Positions 17,094 through 25,544 of a stretch of DNA of 64,000 nucleotides are shown here, piece after piece. The notes under the pieces were generated by a model, which did not search any database, was not told the DNA's origin, and worked only from the letters and a program-made list of their open reading frames with translations. Position numbers and translations under genes: made by a program. Source of the stretch: Caenispirillum salinarum AK4 (GTDB taxonomy: Bacteria > Pseudomonadota > Alphaproteobacteria > Rhodospirillales > Rhodospirillaceae); assembly GCF_000315795.1 (NCBI RefSeq), contig NZ_ANHY01000003.1, forward strand, positions 124,001 through 188,000, given 5' to 3'. Position 1 is the first letter of the stretch, and every line of letters starts with the position of its first letter.

Positions 17094-17437
17094 GTCGGCA
17101 GGCCGTTCTCGTCGTAGCCCACCACGTCGGCATGATCGAACGTCTCACCGCCGAGCCGCTCGCGAACCTGCTTCTGAATGGCGCGGATGCGCCTCGTCCT
17201 CTCCGCCTTTTCCGCTTCCGTCATATGCCGCGGCTGGGGAAGCGGCGTGTCCGCCGACTGCAAAAGATCCTGCAGTCGCGCCTCACGCTCTTGAATGCTC
17301 AAGTGGACCGTTCCCGACGGCCGGCTCATGCGGTCGCGCAGGAGGTCGCGGACGATGGTGTTGGCGTCGCGGCCCGTTTCCGCCTGCAGGCGCTCCAGCG
17401 CCGCGACGGCCTCCGCGTCGTCGATTACGATACGCAT
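17090..17437 (-). CDS. vapB: VapB-type antitoxin
   Basis: A 115-residue protein with an N-terminal DNA-binding-type segment (ALERLQAETGRDANTIVRDLLRDR would fit a ribbon-helix-helix), a charged helical linker, and a C-terminal tail ending VVGYDENGLPT that is shared with the antitoxin of the degenerate module. It overlaps the intact vapC by 4 bp. It is longer than the paralogue at 16381-16641 by a central linker (about residues 50-85). The ATG at 17437 is the only sensible start. It likely represses its own promoter, in the 91 bp upstream. Confidence 0.85.
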   Translation of the reverse strand: MRIVIDDAEAVAALERLQAETGRDANTIVRDLLRDRMSRPSGTVHLSIQEREARLQDLLQSADTPLPQPRHMTEAEKAERTRRIRAIQKQVRERLGGETFDHADVVGYDENGLPT

Positions 17438-17528
17438 GGCTCAAGCGCCCTTCTCAACTGCCTGCCTCAAGGATAAGCCGCCGGGCACGCACCGGCAACA
17501 ACCCCCGCGGGAGCCCCGGGGCGGCGGG

Positions 17529-20240
17529 CTACTGCTCCCGCCGCCGGACCACGGCCTTCTCGGCCTCCACGGCCAGGAACACCAGCACGGCACAGCCGGC
17601 GATGGCGGCCCAGTGCTCGCCCGTCAGCGGCGCGGTGCCGAACAGGAACGCCATGGGCGGCCAGTAGGTGAAGGCTGCTTGCGCCACCACCACCAGCGCC
17701 ACCGCGATCAGCGCGGCGCGTGAGCCGGCGAAGCAGTCCCACGAGAACGCGCTGGCCGTCAGGTAGCGGCTGCTGAACAGATAGGCGATCTCGCCGGCCA
17801 CCAGCATGTTGACCGCCACGGTGCGTGCGGTTGCCGGATCGGCGCCCTCACCCTTCACCTGCCACAGGAACAGCCCGAAGACCGCCACCAGCAGCAGGGC
17901 CGAGACGAAGGCCACGCGCCACATCAGGAAGCCCGACAGAATCGGCGCGCCGGATGGACGCGGGCGGCGGGCCATCACGCCTTTCTCCGGCGGCTCGAAG
18001 GCCAGCGCGAGCGCCAGGGTGACGGCGGTGATCATGTTCACCCACAGGATCTGCACCGGCGTGATGGGCAGCATGGTTCCCAGCGCGATGGCCGCCAGGA
18101 TGGTCATGGCCTGGCCGCCGTTGGTGGGCAGGATGAAGGTGATGGCCTTCTTGATGTTGTCGTAGACGGTCCGCCCTTCCTCCACCGCCGCGGCGATGGA
18201 GGCGAAATTGTCGTCGGCGAGCACCATTTCCGCCGCCTCCTTGGCCGCGTCGGTGCCCTGCACGCCCATGGCGACGCCCACGTCGGCCCGCTTGAGCGCC
18301 GGGGCGTCGTTCACGCCGTCGCCGGTCATGGCGCAGATGGACCCGTCGTGCTGCAGCGCCGTGACCAGCCGCAGCTTGTGTTCCGGGGTGGCGCGGGCGA
18401 AGACGTCCACTTCGCGCACGCGCCGGCGCAGGTCCTCGTCGCTGGTCGCGTCGATGTCCGCGCCCGTCATGGCCTCGCCGGCGCCCGGCAGTCCCAGCGC
18501 GGTGCCGATGGCGCGGGCCGTCATGGCGTGGTCGCCGGTGATCATCTTCACCCGGATGCCTGCCGACAGACAGCGGGCGACGGCCTGCATGGCTTCCTCG
18601 CGCGGCGGGTCGATCAGGCCGACCAGCCCCAGAAGCGTCAGGTTCTCGGCCACATGGGCCTCGTCCAGGTGGGTGTCCGACGGCGCACCGGGGCGTTCGG
18701 CCAGGGCCAGCACCCGCATCCCCCGCGACGACAGGTCGCCGGCGCGGGCGTGCCAGGCATCGCGGTCTATGGGGCGCTCGCCTTCGGCGGTGGCCTCCGT
18801 GCCGCAGAGCCGCAGGATGACCTCGGGCGCGCCCTTGACGTGGATGTTGGGACGGCCGCCGTCGGGGTCGGCATCCAGCGTCGCCATGTAGGCGCGTTCG
18901 GACTCGAAGGGAATGGCGTCCAGCCGGCGGTGTTCGCGTCGCAGGGTCTCGGGGTCCAGCCCCGCCTTGCCGGCGGCGACCACCAGCGCGCCTTCCGTCG
19001 GGTCGCCGGTGACGGTCCAGCCGCCGGCGCCGGTTTCCTCGACCAGCGCGTCGGCGCAGACGGCACCCGCCACCAGCACGCGGGCGAGCAGCGGATCGTC
19101 CAGCGGGTCGAACGCCGTACCGTCGCGCTGGAAGGTGCCCACGGGGGCGTAGCCCGTGCCCGCGACCTCCACCGCGCCGTCGGCCAGGGCATAGGCGCGG
19201 GTGGTCATCTCGTTGCGGGTCAGCGTCCCGGTCTTGTCCGAGCAGATGACCGACACCGACCCCAGCGTCTCCACCGCCGGCAGGCGGCGGATGATGGCGT
19301 TGCGACCGGCCATGCGCTTGACGCCGATGGCCAGCGTGATGGTGACGATCGCCGGCAGCCCCTCGGGAATCGCCGCGACGGCCAGGCCGACCACGGCCAG
19401 GAACATGTCCTCCATGCTGTAGCCGCGCAGCACCGTGCCCACCAGGAAGGCCACCGCCGCCAGTCCCAGGATGGCCGCCGTCAGCATGCGGCCGAAGTGG
19501 GCGAGCTGGCGCAGCAGCGGCGTGTCCAGCGTTTCCACCCGGCTCAGCATTTCCGAGATGCGGCCGATTTCCGTGTGCAGGGCGGTGCCGAACACGACGC
19601 CCTGCGCATGGCCCTGCACGGCGGTGGTGCCGGCGAAGGCCAGCGACACTCGCTCGGCCAGCGGCGCGGTCAGAGGGGCGGGCGCGGCCGTCTTGTCCAC
19701 CGGCACGCTTTCGCCGGTCAGGGCGGCCTCCTGCACGCGCAGGCCACGGGCCTTGATGATCCGCAGGTCGGCGGGGATGCGGTCGCCGGGTTCGATCACC
19801 ACCACGTCGCCGGGCACGATGGTCTCGGCCTTCACCCGGGTGCGGCGGCCGTCGCGCAGCACGACGGCCTCGGGCGAGAGCATGCCCTTGATGCTCTCCA
19901 GCGCCTTTTCCGCCTTGCCTTCCTGGATGTAGCCGATCAGCGCGTTGACCAGCACCACGCCGAAAATCACGCCGCTGTCCACGTAATGGCCCAGTGCCAG
20001 CGTGACCACGCCGGCGACCAGCAGGACGATGATGAGCACGTTGTTGAATTGCACCGCGAAACGCTTCCACGCCGGCCGCCGCTCTGCTTCGGGCAGCCGG
20101 TTGGGACCCGCCTCCTTCAGCCGCGCCTCGGCCTCGGCAGCGCCCAGTCCGTGGGGGGAACTGCCCAGGCGCTCCAGGGCCTCGGAGGCCTTCAAGGAGT
20201 GCCAAGTGGTGGTGCTGGGGCGGCGGGTGTCGAGTGGCAT
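17529..20240 (-). CDS. P2-type (Ca2+-ATPase-like) cation-transporting ATPase
   Basis: A 903-residue P-type ATPase with cation_ATPase_N, E1-E2, HAD and C-terminal membrane domains. Key motifs: LTGESVPV in the actuator domain, the membrane motif AAIPEGLPAIVTITLAIG typical of SERCA-like pumps, the phosphorylation site CSDKTGTLT, and GDGVNDAPALK. The motif set favours Ca2+ (or Mn2+) export over metal P1B pumps; the substrate is inferred. The ATG at 20240 has a ribosome-binding site (AGGAG) and starts the conserved N-terminus; 14 additional in-frame codons upstream are unlikely. It lies between the vapBC pairs and alr, where other alphaproteobacteria usually have no gene. Confidence 0.93.
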   Translation of the reverse strand: MPLDTRRPSTTTWHSLKASEALERLGSSPHGLGAAEAEARLKEAGPNRLPEAERRPAWKRFAVQFNNVLIIVLLVAGVVTLALGHYVDSGVIFGVVLVNALIGYIQEGKAEKALESIKGMLSPEAVVLRDGRRTRVKAETIVPGDVVVIEPGDRIPADLRIIKARGLRVQEAALTGESVPVDKTAAPAPLTAPLAERVSLAFAGTTAVQGHAQGVVFGTALHTEIGRISEMLSRVETLDTPLLRQLAHFGRMLTAAILGLAAVAFLVGTVLRGYSMEDMFLAVVGLAVAAIPEGLPAIVTITLAIGVKRMAGRNAIIRRLPAVETLGSVSVICSDKTGTLTRNEMTTRAYALADGAVEVAGTGYAPVGTFQRDGTAFDPLDDPLLARVLVAGAVCADALVEETGAGGWTVTGDPTEGALVVAAGKAGLDPETLRREHRRLDAIPFESERAYMATLDADPDGGRPNIHVKGAPEVILRLCGTEATAEGERPIDRDAWHARAGDLSSRGMRVLALAERPGAPSDTHLDEAHVAENLTLLGLVGLIDPPREEAMQAVARCLSAGIRVKMITGDHAMTARAIGTALGLPGAGEAMTGADIDATSDEDLRRRVREVDVFARATPEHKLRLVTALQHDGSICAMTGDGVNDAPALKRADVGVAMGVQGTDAAKEAAEMVLADDNFASIAAAVEEGRTVYDNIKKAITFILPTNGGQAMTILAAIALGTMLPITPVQILWVNMITAVTLALALAFEPPEKGVMARRPRPSGAPILSGFLMWRVAFVSALLLVAVFGLFLWQVKGEGADPATARTVAVNMLVAGEIAYLFSSRYLTASAFSWDCFAGSRAALIAVALVVVAQAAFTYWPPMAFLFGTAPLTGEHWAAIAGCAVLVFLAVEAEKAVVRRREQ

Positions 20241-20354
20241 GGTACGCTCCTGGAAACGGCACCGACGTCGATATCCCCACATTACCTGAGGACCGCATCG
20301 CTTCGCACGTCAAACCGGCGCAGGGCCGACATGCCAGGGCGTAACTCTAAAGGC

Positions 20355-20383
20355 TTGGCGGACGCGGCGGCGCACCGTACAGT
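20355..20383 (+). promoter_or_regulatory. Candidate promoter for the alr operon
   Basis: TTGGCG (20355-20360) and TACAGT (20378-20383) are spaced 17 bp apart, 41 bp upstream of the alr start. The match is moderate only. Confidence 0.35.
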
Positions 20384-20424
20384 CCGCCGAGCACGACGCC
20401 CCTGCGACCCACTGCGGAGCCCCC

Positions 20425-21555
20425 ATGAGCAGCGCCTGCACCGCCTGCGCGGTGTTGACCATCGACCTGGACGCCCTGGCCGCCAACTGGCGCCTGCTGA
20501 ACGCCCGCATGGCCGAGGCCGGGGGCGAATGCGCCGGCGTGGTCAAGGGGGACGGCTACGGCCTGGGTCTTGCGCCCGTGGCCTGCACCCTGCACGCCGC
20601 CGGCTGCCGCACCTTCTTCGTCGCCCAGATCGATGAAGGCGTGCGCCTGCGCGCCGTTCTGGGCGGGGCGGTGCCGGTCTACGTGCTGTGCGGCCTGCTG
20701 CCGGGCACGGCGGAGGTTTTCGCCGAGCACGAACTGGCCCCGGTGCTGTCGACGCCCGAGCAGATCGCCGAGTACCGCCGCCTGCCGCAGGCAATGCGCG
20801 CGCGGATGCCGCGCCCGGCGGTGCACTTCGACACCGGCATGCGGCGCCTCGGCCTGACGGTGGCGGAGGCCGAGGCGTTTCTGGACGACAACGATGCCGT
20901 GTCCGATGTGGACCCGGCGGTGGTGGTCACGCACCTGGCCTGCGCCGACATGCCGGCGCATGCGCTGAACGCCGAGCAGAACGCCCTGTTCCGCCGGTTG
21001 CGCGACCGGCTGCCGGGGGCGCGCGGGTCCTATGCCAATTCCTCGGGCCTGTTCCTGGGCGCCGATTCGTTCTTCGACCTGGGCCGGCCGGGGGTCGCGC
21101 TCTACGGCGTCAATCCCACGCCGGGGCGGCCCAATCCCATGCACACGGTGGTGCGGCTGTCGGCGCCCATACTACAGGTACGGAAAATTGACGGTCCCGA
21201 GAGCGTCGGCTATGGTGCCTCGCACGTCATGGGGGCAGGGTCCCGCGTGGCCACGGTCGGCGTGGGCTATGCGGACGGGTATCCGAGAGCATTGAGCAAT
21301 CGCGGCCATGGCGCCCTGGGCGCCTGGCGGGTGCCGGTGGTCGGTCGGGTGTCCATGGATCTGACCCTGTTCGACGTTTCGGCCGTCCCCGAGCACGAGG
21401 CCCGTCCCGGCGCCATGATCGACCTGATCGGACCCCTTATCCCCATCGACGAGGTCGCCGCCGACGCCGGCACCATCGGCTATGAAATCCTCACGCAGCT
21501 GGGGTCGCGCTACCAGCGCGTCTACACAGGCGGGCCGGAGGGCGCGGCGGCATGA
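20425..21555 (+). CDS. alr: Alanine racemase
   Basis: A 376-residue fold-type III PLP enzyme that makes D-alanine for peptidoglycan. The PLP lysine lies in GVVKGDGYGLG near residue 40; the usual family sequence is VKADAYGHG, so the two Gly residues are a mild deviation. The C-terminal catalytic tyrosine region is VGYADGYPRAL, and RVSMDLTLFDV follows. The start ATG at 20425 gives the conserved TIDLDALAANW at residue 12. Its stop overlaps the mlaE start by 4 bp (ATGA), so it heads an operon with mlaE and mlaF. Confidence 0.95.
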   Translation: MSSACTACAVLTIDLDALAANWRLLNARMAEAGGECAGVVKGDGYGLGLAPVACTLHAAGCRTFFVAQIDEGVRLRAVLGGAVPVYVLCGLLPGTAEVFAEHELAPVLSTPEQIAEYRRLPQAMRARMPRPAVHFDTGMRRLGLTVAEAEAFLDDNDAVSDVDPAVVVTHLACADMPAHALNAEQNALFRRLRDRLPGARGSYANSSGLFLGADSFFDLGRPGVALYGVNPTPGRPNPMHTVVRLSAPILQVRKIDGPESVGYGASHVMGAGSRVATVGVGYADGYPRALSNRGHGALGAWRVPVVGRVSMDLTLFDVSAVPEHEARPGAMIDLIGPLIPIDEVAADAGTIGYEILTQLGSRYQRVYTGGPEGAAA

Positions 21556-22334
21556 GAAACGTCAACTTCCTGGCTCTGATCGGCCGCATGGTCCTGGCCT
21601 TCCTGCGGCACGCGGGGCGCCTGAGCATCTTTACCGTCACCGCCGTCTCGCACTGTTTCCGGCCGCCGTTCTTCCTGCGCAACGTCGGACGCCAGATGAT
21701 CGAGATCGGCTATTACTCCCTGCCGGTGGTGGGGCTGACGGCCATCTTCTCGGGCATGGTGCTGGCGCTGCAGAGCCACACCGGCTTCGCCCGCTTCTCG
21801 GCCGAGGGCGCGGTGGCGACCGTGGTCGTGCTGTCCATGACGCGCGAGCTGGGGCCGGTGCTGGCGGGCCTCATGGTCGCCGGGCGCATCGGCGCTTCCA
21901 TGGCCGCCGAAATCGGCACCATGCGTGTGACCGAACAGATCGACGCCCTGACGACGCTGGAAACCAACCCCTACAAGTACCTGGTGGCGCCACGCCTGTG
22001 GGCGGCGACGCTCATGCTGCCGGTGCTGGTGCTGGTGGCCGACATCATCGGCGTGTTCGGCGGCTATCTGGTGGGCACCTACAAGCTGGGCTTCAACGCC
22101 GGCAGCTACATCCGCCGCACGCTGGACTACCTGGAGGTCATGGACGTGGCGTCGGGCCTGGTGAAGGCGGCGGTCTTCGGCTTTCTGATCGCGCTGATCG
22201 GCTGCTACAACGGCTACATGAGCCGCGGCGGCGCCCAGGGCGTCGGCCAGGCGACCCGCAACGCGGTGGTGGGGGCGTCGATCCTGATCCTGACGTCCAA
22301 CTACATCATCACCGAACTGTTCTTCAGCCGATGA
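21552..22334 (+). CDS. mlaE: MlaE-type ABC transporter permease
   Basis: A 260-residue MlaE/YrbE permease with five to six membrane helices. Family motifs are IEIGYYSLPVVGLTAIFSGMVLALQ near residue 55, RELGPVLAGLMVAGRIGASMAAEIGTM near 98, and EQIDAL near 126. With MlaF it moves phospholipids between inner and outer membranes to keep outer-membrane asymmetry. The substrate-binding MCE protein MlaD and the MlaB and MlaC partners are not encoded here and must be elsewhere if the system is complete. It overlaps alr and mlaF by 4 bp on each side. Confidence 0.94.
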   Translation: MRNVNFLALIGRMVLAFLRHAGRLSIFTVTAVSHCFRPPFFLRNVGRQMIEIGYYSLPVVGLTAIFSGMVLALQSHTGFARFSAEGAVATVVVLSMTRELGPVLAGLMVAGRIGASMAAEIGTMRVTEQIDALTTLETNPYKYLVAPRLWAATLMLPVLVLVADIIGVFGGYLVGTYKLGFNAGSYIRRTLDYLEVMDVASGLVKAAVFGFLIALIGCYNGYMSRGGAQGVGQATRNAVVGASILILTSNYIITELFFSR

Positions 22335-23128
22335 CGACGGATGCCATGACCGCCAGCGACAGCGACCCCAAGATCCGCATCCGCGGCGTCGAGAAAAGCT
22401 TCGGCCCCAAGCGCGTGCTGGACGGCGTCGACCTGGACGTCGGCAAGGGCGAAAGCGTCGTCATCATCGGCGGCTCGGGCACCGGAAAGTCGGTGCTGCT
22501 GAAATGCGTCCTGGGCCTGCTGCACCCCGACACCGGCTCCATCCGCATCGACGGCGAGGAAACGGCCGGCGCCAGCGGAAAGGAGCGCGACCGGCTGCTG
22601 CACAAGTTCGGCATGCTGTTCCAGAGCGCCGCGCTGTTCGACAGCCTGCCCGTGTGGGAGAACGTGGCCTTCCGCCTGATCCACGGAGACAAGATGCCGC
22701 GCAAGGATGCCCGTGAGATCGCGGTGGAAAAGCTGCGCGCCGTCGGCCTGAAGGCGGATGTGGCCGACCTGTTCCCGGCGGAGCTTTCTGGCGGCATGCA
22801 GAAGCGCGTGGGCCTCGCCCGCGCCATTGCGGCGGAGCCGGAGATCATCTTCTTCGACGAGCCGACGACGGGCCTGGACCCCATCATGGCCGACGTCATC
22901 AACGACCTGATCGTCGCCTGCCGCGAGGACCTGGGCGCGACGACGTTGTCGATCACCCACGACATGGCTTCGGCGCGGAAGATCGCCGACCGTATCGCCA
23001 TGATCTACCACGGCAAGATCATCTGGGTCGGCGACGCCGAGGCCGTGGACGCCAGCGGCAACGACTTCGTCGACCAGTTCGTCAACGGCCGCGCCGAGGG
23101 GCCGATCCAGATGGAGCTGCGGGGCTGA
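22331..23128 (+). CDS. mlaF: MlaF-type ABC transporter ATP-binding protein
   Basis: A 265-residue ABC ATPase of the MlaF/YrbF family. Walker A is GGSGTGKSVLLK near residue 51, the signature LSGGMQKRVGLARA near 153 (the LSGGMxKR form is typical of MlaF), Walker B IIFFDEPTTGLDP near 176, and the switch histidine is in SITHD. It powers phospholipid transport with the MlaE permease directly upstream, with which it shares an ATGA overlap. An ATG at 22346 is an alternative start 15 bp later. Confidence 0.95.
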   Translation: MTTDAMTASDSDPKIRIRGVEKSFGPKRVLDGVDLDVGKGESVVIIGGSGTGKSVLLKCVLGLLHPDTGSIRIDGEETAGASGKERDRLLHKFGMLFQSAALFDSLPVWENVAFRLIHGDKMPRKDAREIAVEKLRAVGLKADVADLFPAELSGGMQKRVGLARAIAAEPEIIFFDEPTTGLDPIMADVINDLIVACREDLGATTLSITHDMASARKIADRIAMIYHGKIIWVGDAEAVDASGNDFVDQFVNGRAEGPIQMELRG

Positions 23129-23163
23129 GGCCCGGCTGCCGAAGAAACCCGTAAGAGGTTCCG

Positions 23164-24576
23164 TTGCCCAAACCCAAGTCCCAGTTCGTCTGCCAAGCCT
23201 GCGGGTCCATCCACTCCAAGTGGCAGGGCCGGTGCGAGGGCTGCGGCGAGTGGAACACCATCGAGGAAGAAGCCGCCCCCGAGGCCCAGCCGAAAACCGC
23301 CAGCGGCGGGCGCGGCGGGCGGAAGCTGGACTTCGTGCCCCTGCGCGGCGAGGCCACCACGCCGCCCCGCCGCCAGACCCACATCGGCGAGCTGGATCGC
23401 GTCTGCGGCGGCGGCCTCGTGCCCGGCTCGGCGCTGCTGGTGGGCGGCGATCCGGGCATCGGCAAGTCCACCCTGCTGCTCCAGGCGACCGCAGCCCTCG
23501 CCCGCGCGATGCGCTGCGTCTACATCTCGGGCGAAGAGGCAATCGATCAGGTCCGCCTGCGCGCAGCGCGCCTCGGCCTGGACGACAGCCCGGTGGAACT
23601 GGCCGCCGCCACGAGCGTCCGCGATATCGTGGCGACGCTGGAGGCGGACCCGCCGGAGGTGGCGGTCATCGACTCCATCCAGACCATGTTCCTGGATACC
23701 CTCGACAGCGCGCCGGGCACCGTCAGCCAGGTCCGCGCCTGCTCGCACGAACTGATCCGGCTCGCCAAGCGCAAGGGGTTCGCGCTGTTCCTGGTGGGCC
23801 ACGTGACCAAGGAAGGCACCATCGCCGGCCCGCGCGTCATGGAGCACATGGTCGACACGGTGCTCTACTTCGAGGGCGAGCGCGGCCACCAGTTCCGCAT
23901 CCTGCGCGCGGTCAAGAACCGCTTCGGCGCCACCGACGAGATCGGCGTCTTCGAGATGACGGAACGCGGGCTGGCCGAAGTCCTCAACCCGTCCGCCCTG
24001 TTCCTGGCGGAGCGGCGGGGCAATGTGTCGGGCTCCTGCGTCTTCGCGGGCATGGAGGGCTCGCGCCCCGTGCTGGTGGAGATCCAGGCGCTGGTGGCCC
24101 CCAGCGGCTTTTCCACGCCGCGCCGGGCGGTGGTCGGGTGGGACACCGGCCGCCTCGCCATGGTGCTGGCGGTGCTGGAAGCCCGGTGCGGCCTTGCCCT
24201 GGGCGGCAACGACGTGTATTTGAACGTCGCCGGCGGCTTGCGCGTGGGTGAGCCCGCCGCCGATCTGGCGGTCGCGGCGGCGCTGCTGTCCTCGGCCACC
24301 GACCAGCCGGTTTCGGCCGACATGGCCGTGTTCGGCGAGATCGGCCTGTCCGGCGAGGTCCGCGCCGTGGCGCAGGCCGAGGTGCGGCTGAAGGAGGCCG
24401 CCAAGCTGGGCTTCGGCGACGCCCTGGTGCCGCGCCGCCAGCCCAAGCCCGGCTCCGGCGGCAAGATGCGGCCGGCGCCGGTGATCGAAGGGTTGCAGGT
24501 TCGCGAGATCGGCCATCTCCAGGACCTGGTCGCCATGTTCCCGCCGGTGCCGCGGCGGGACGATTCGGCGGAGTAA
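23164..24576 (+). CDS. radA: DNA repair protein RadA
   Basis: A 470-residue RadA/Sms, a RecA-like branch-migration helicase. The N-terminal four-cysteine zinc finger (C10, C13, C24, C27 in CQACGSIHSKWQGRCEGCGEW-type context) precedes Walker A GGDPGIGKSTLLLQ near residue 98, the RadA-specific KNRFGATDEIGVFEM near 255, and a Lon-protease-like C-terminal domain. The start is TTG at 23164, with ribosome-binding site AAGAGG at 23153-23158; it begins exactly at the zinc finger. It follows mlaF by 35 bp and is followed by cvpA. Confidence 0.96.
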   Translation: MPKPKSQFVCQACGSIHSKWQGRCEGCGEWNTIEEEAAPEAQPKTASGGRGGRKLDFVPLRGEATTPPRRQTHIGELDRVCGGGLVPGSALLVGGDPGIGKSTLLLQATAALARAMRCVYISGEEAIDQVRLRAARLGLDDSPVELAAATSVRDIVATLEADPPEVAVIDSIQTMFLDTLDSAPGTVSQVRACSHELIRLAKRKGFALFLVGHVTKEGTIAGPRVMEHMVDTVLYFEGERGHQFRILRAVKNRFGATDEIGVFEMTERGLAEVLNPSALFLAERRGNVSGSCVFAGMEGSRPVLVEIQALVAPSGFSTPRRAVVGWDTGRLAMVLAVLEARCGLALGGNDVYLNVAGGLRVGEPAADLAVAAALLSSATDQPVSADMAVFGEIGLSGEVRAVAQAEVRLKEAAKLGFGDALVPRRQPKPGSGGKMRPAPVIEGLQVREIGHLQDLVAMFPPVPRRDDSAE

Positions 24577-24621
24577 AATCGGCAACACGGTCCCGCGCAG
24601 GAGCGGGCCTTCGGAGACTGG

Positions 24622-25488
24622 ATGGACGCGCTTCCGCTCAACGTGCTGGACCTGATCGTCCTGGTGGTACTGCTGCTGTCGGCGGTTCTCGCCTTCTTCC
24701 GCGGATTCGTGCACGAAACCCTTGGCATCGCCGCCTGGGTGGGCGCGGGCCTGGCGGCGCTGTACGGCCTGCCCGTGGTGCAGGCGGAGGTGCGCCAGCT
24801 CATTCCCGTCACGTGGGCCGCCGACGCCGCCGCCGCCGTCGCCATCTTTCTGGTCACGCTGCTGGTCCTGTCGATCCTGACGCGCGGCATTGCGCGCAAG
24901 GTGCAGGACAGTTCGCTGGGATCGGTGGATCGCTCGCTCGGCGTACTTTTCGGGCTGGCGCGGGGTGCGTTCCTGGTCGGACTGGCCTATATCCTGCTCG
25001 CCTGGATGATCCCGCCGGTTGATCACCCCGACTGGATCCGCGAGGCGCGCGGCCTGCCGCTCATCCAGCGCACCGCCGGCATGATCCAGGAAGCCGTGCC
25101 CGAGGAACTGGGCATCGGTCAGGCCGCCGACACAAGCCGCAAGACGGCCGAGGACGCCATCGAGTTGAAACGCAATCTGGACACGCTGATCCAGCCGCGC
25201 GTGCAGGGGCAGGAAGCCGAGCCGGCCCGCCAGACGGAGCCGGCCGCGCCGGTTCGTCAGCCGGCTCCGGCGCCCGCGCCGCAGCCCCGGCAGGAGACGC
25301 GGGTGCAGAGCCAGCCGGCGCCGGACCCCGCGCCGGCGCGCGCGCCCGAGCCTGCGCCGACGCCCCGCTCCAAGCCGGCGCCGACGCCGGCCTCCGAGCC
25401 CCCGGCGGTTCCGGCCGACGACGAGGGCGTGGGATACGGCCAGGACGAGCGCCAGTCCCTGGACCGCCTGTTCGAGACGGCGCAGTAA
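24622..25488 (+). CDS. cvpA: CvpA family inner-membrane protein
   Basis: A 288-residue protein. The first about 165 residues form the four-helix CvpA domain (LDLIVLVVLLLSAVLAFFRGFVHE near residue 10, then SSLGSVDRSLGVLFGLARGAFLVG). The rest is a Pro/Ala/Gln-rich, probably disordered cytoplasmic or periplasmic tail of about 90 residues ending in GQDERQSLDRLF. CvpA is needed for colicin V export in E. coli and affects envelope stress responses; its molecular role is unclear. It is commonly paired with purF, which lies 56 bp downstream here. Confidence 0.93.
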   Translation: MDALPLNVLDLIVLVVLLLSAVLAFFRGFVHETLGIAAWVGAGLAALYGLPVVQAEVRQLIPVTWAADAAAAVAIFLVTLLVLSILTRGIARKVQDSSLGSVDRSLGVLFGLARGAFLVGLAYILLAWMIPPVDHPDWIREARGLPLIQRTAGMIQEAVPEELGIGQAADTSRKTAEDAIELKRNLDTLIQPRVQGQEAEPARQTEPAAPVRQPAPAPAPQPRQETRVQSQPAPDPAPARAPEPAPTPRSKPAPTPASEPPAVPADDEGVGYGQDERQSLDRLFETAQ

Positions 25489-25544
25489 CGTGTTCGCGCC
25501 CCCGGTGGGGGTGCCTTACCTGAAGACAGGAGCTTCGGTCTTCG

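Noticed and set aside
17040-20300. Insertion sequence or integrase associated with the accessory block
   Set aside because: No transposase or integrase frame, terminal inverted repeats or target duplications could be seen at the block edges.
18348-20636. A 762-codon frame antisense to the P2-type ATPase
   Set aside because: Composition is typical of a shadow frame and it overlaps the alr start; the ATPase is unmistakable.
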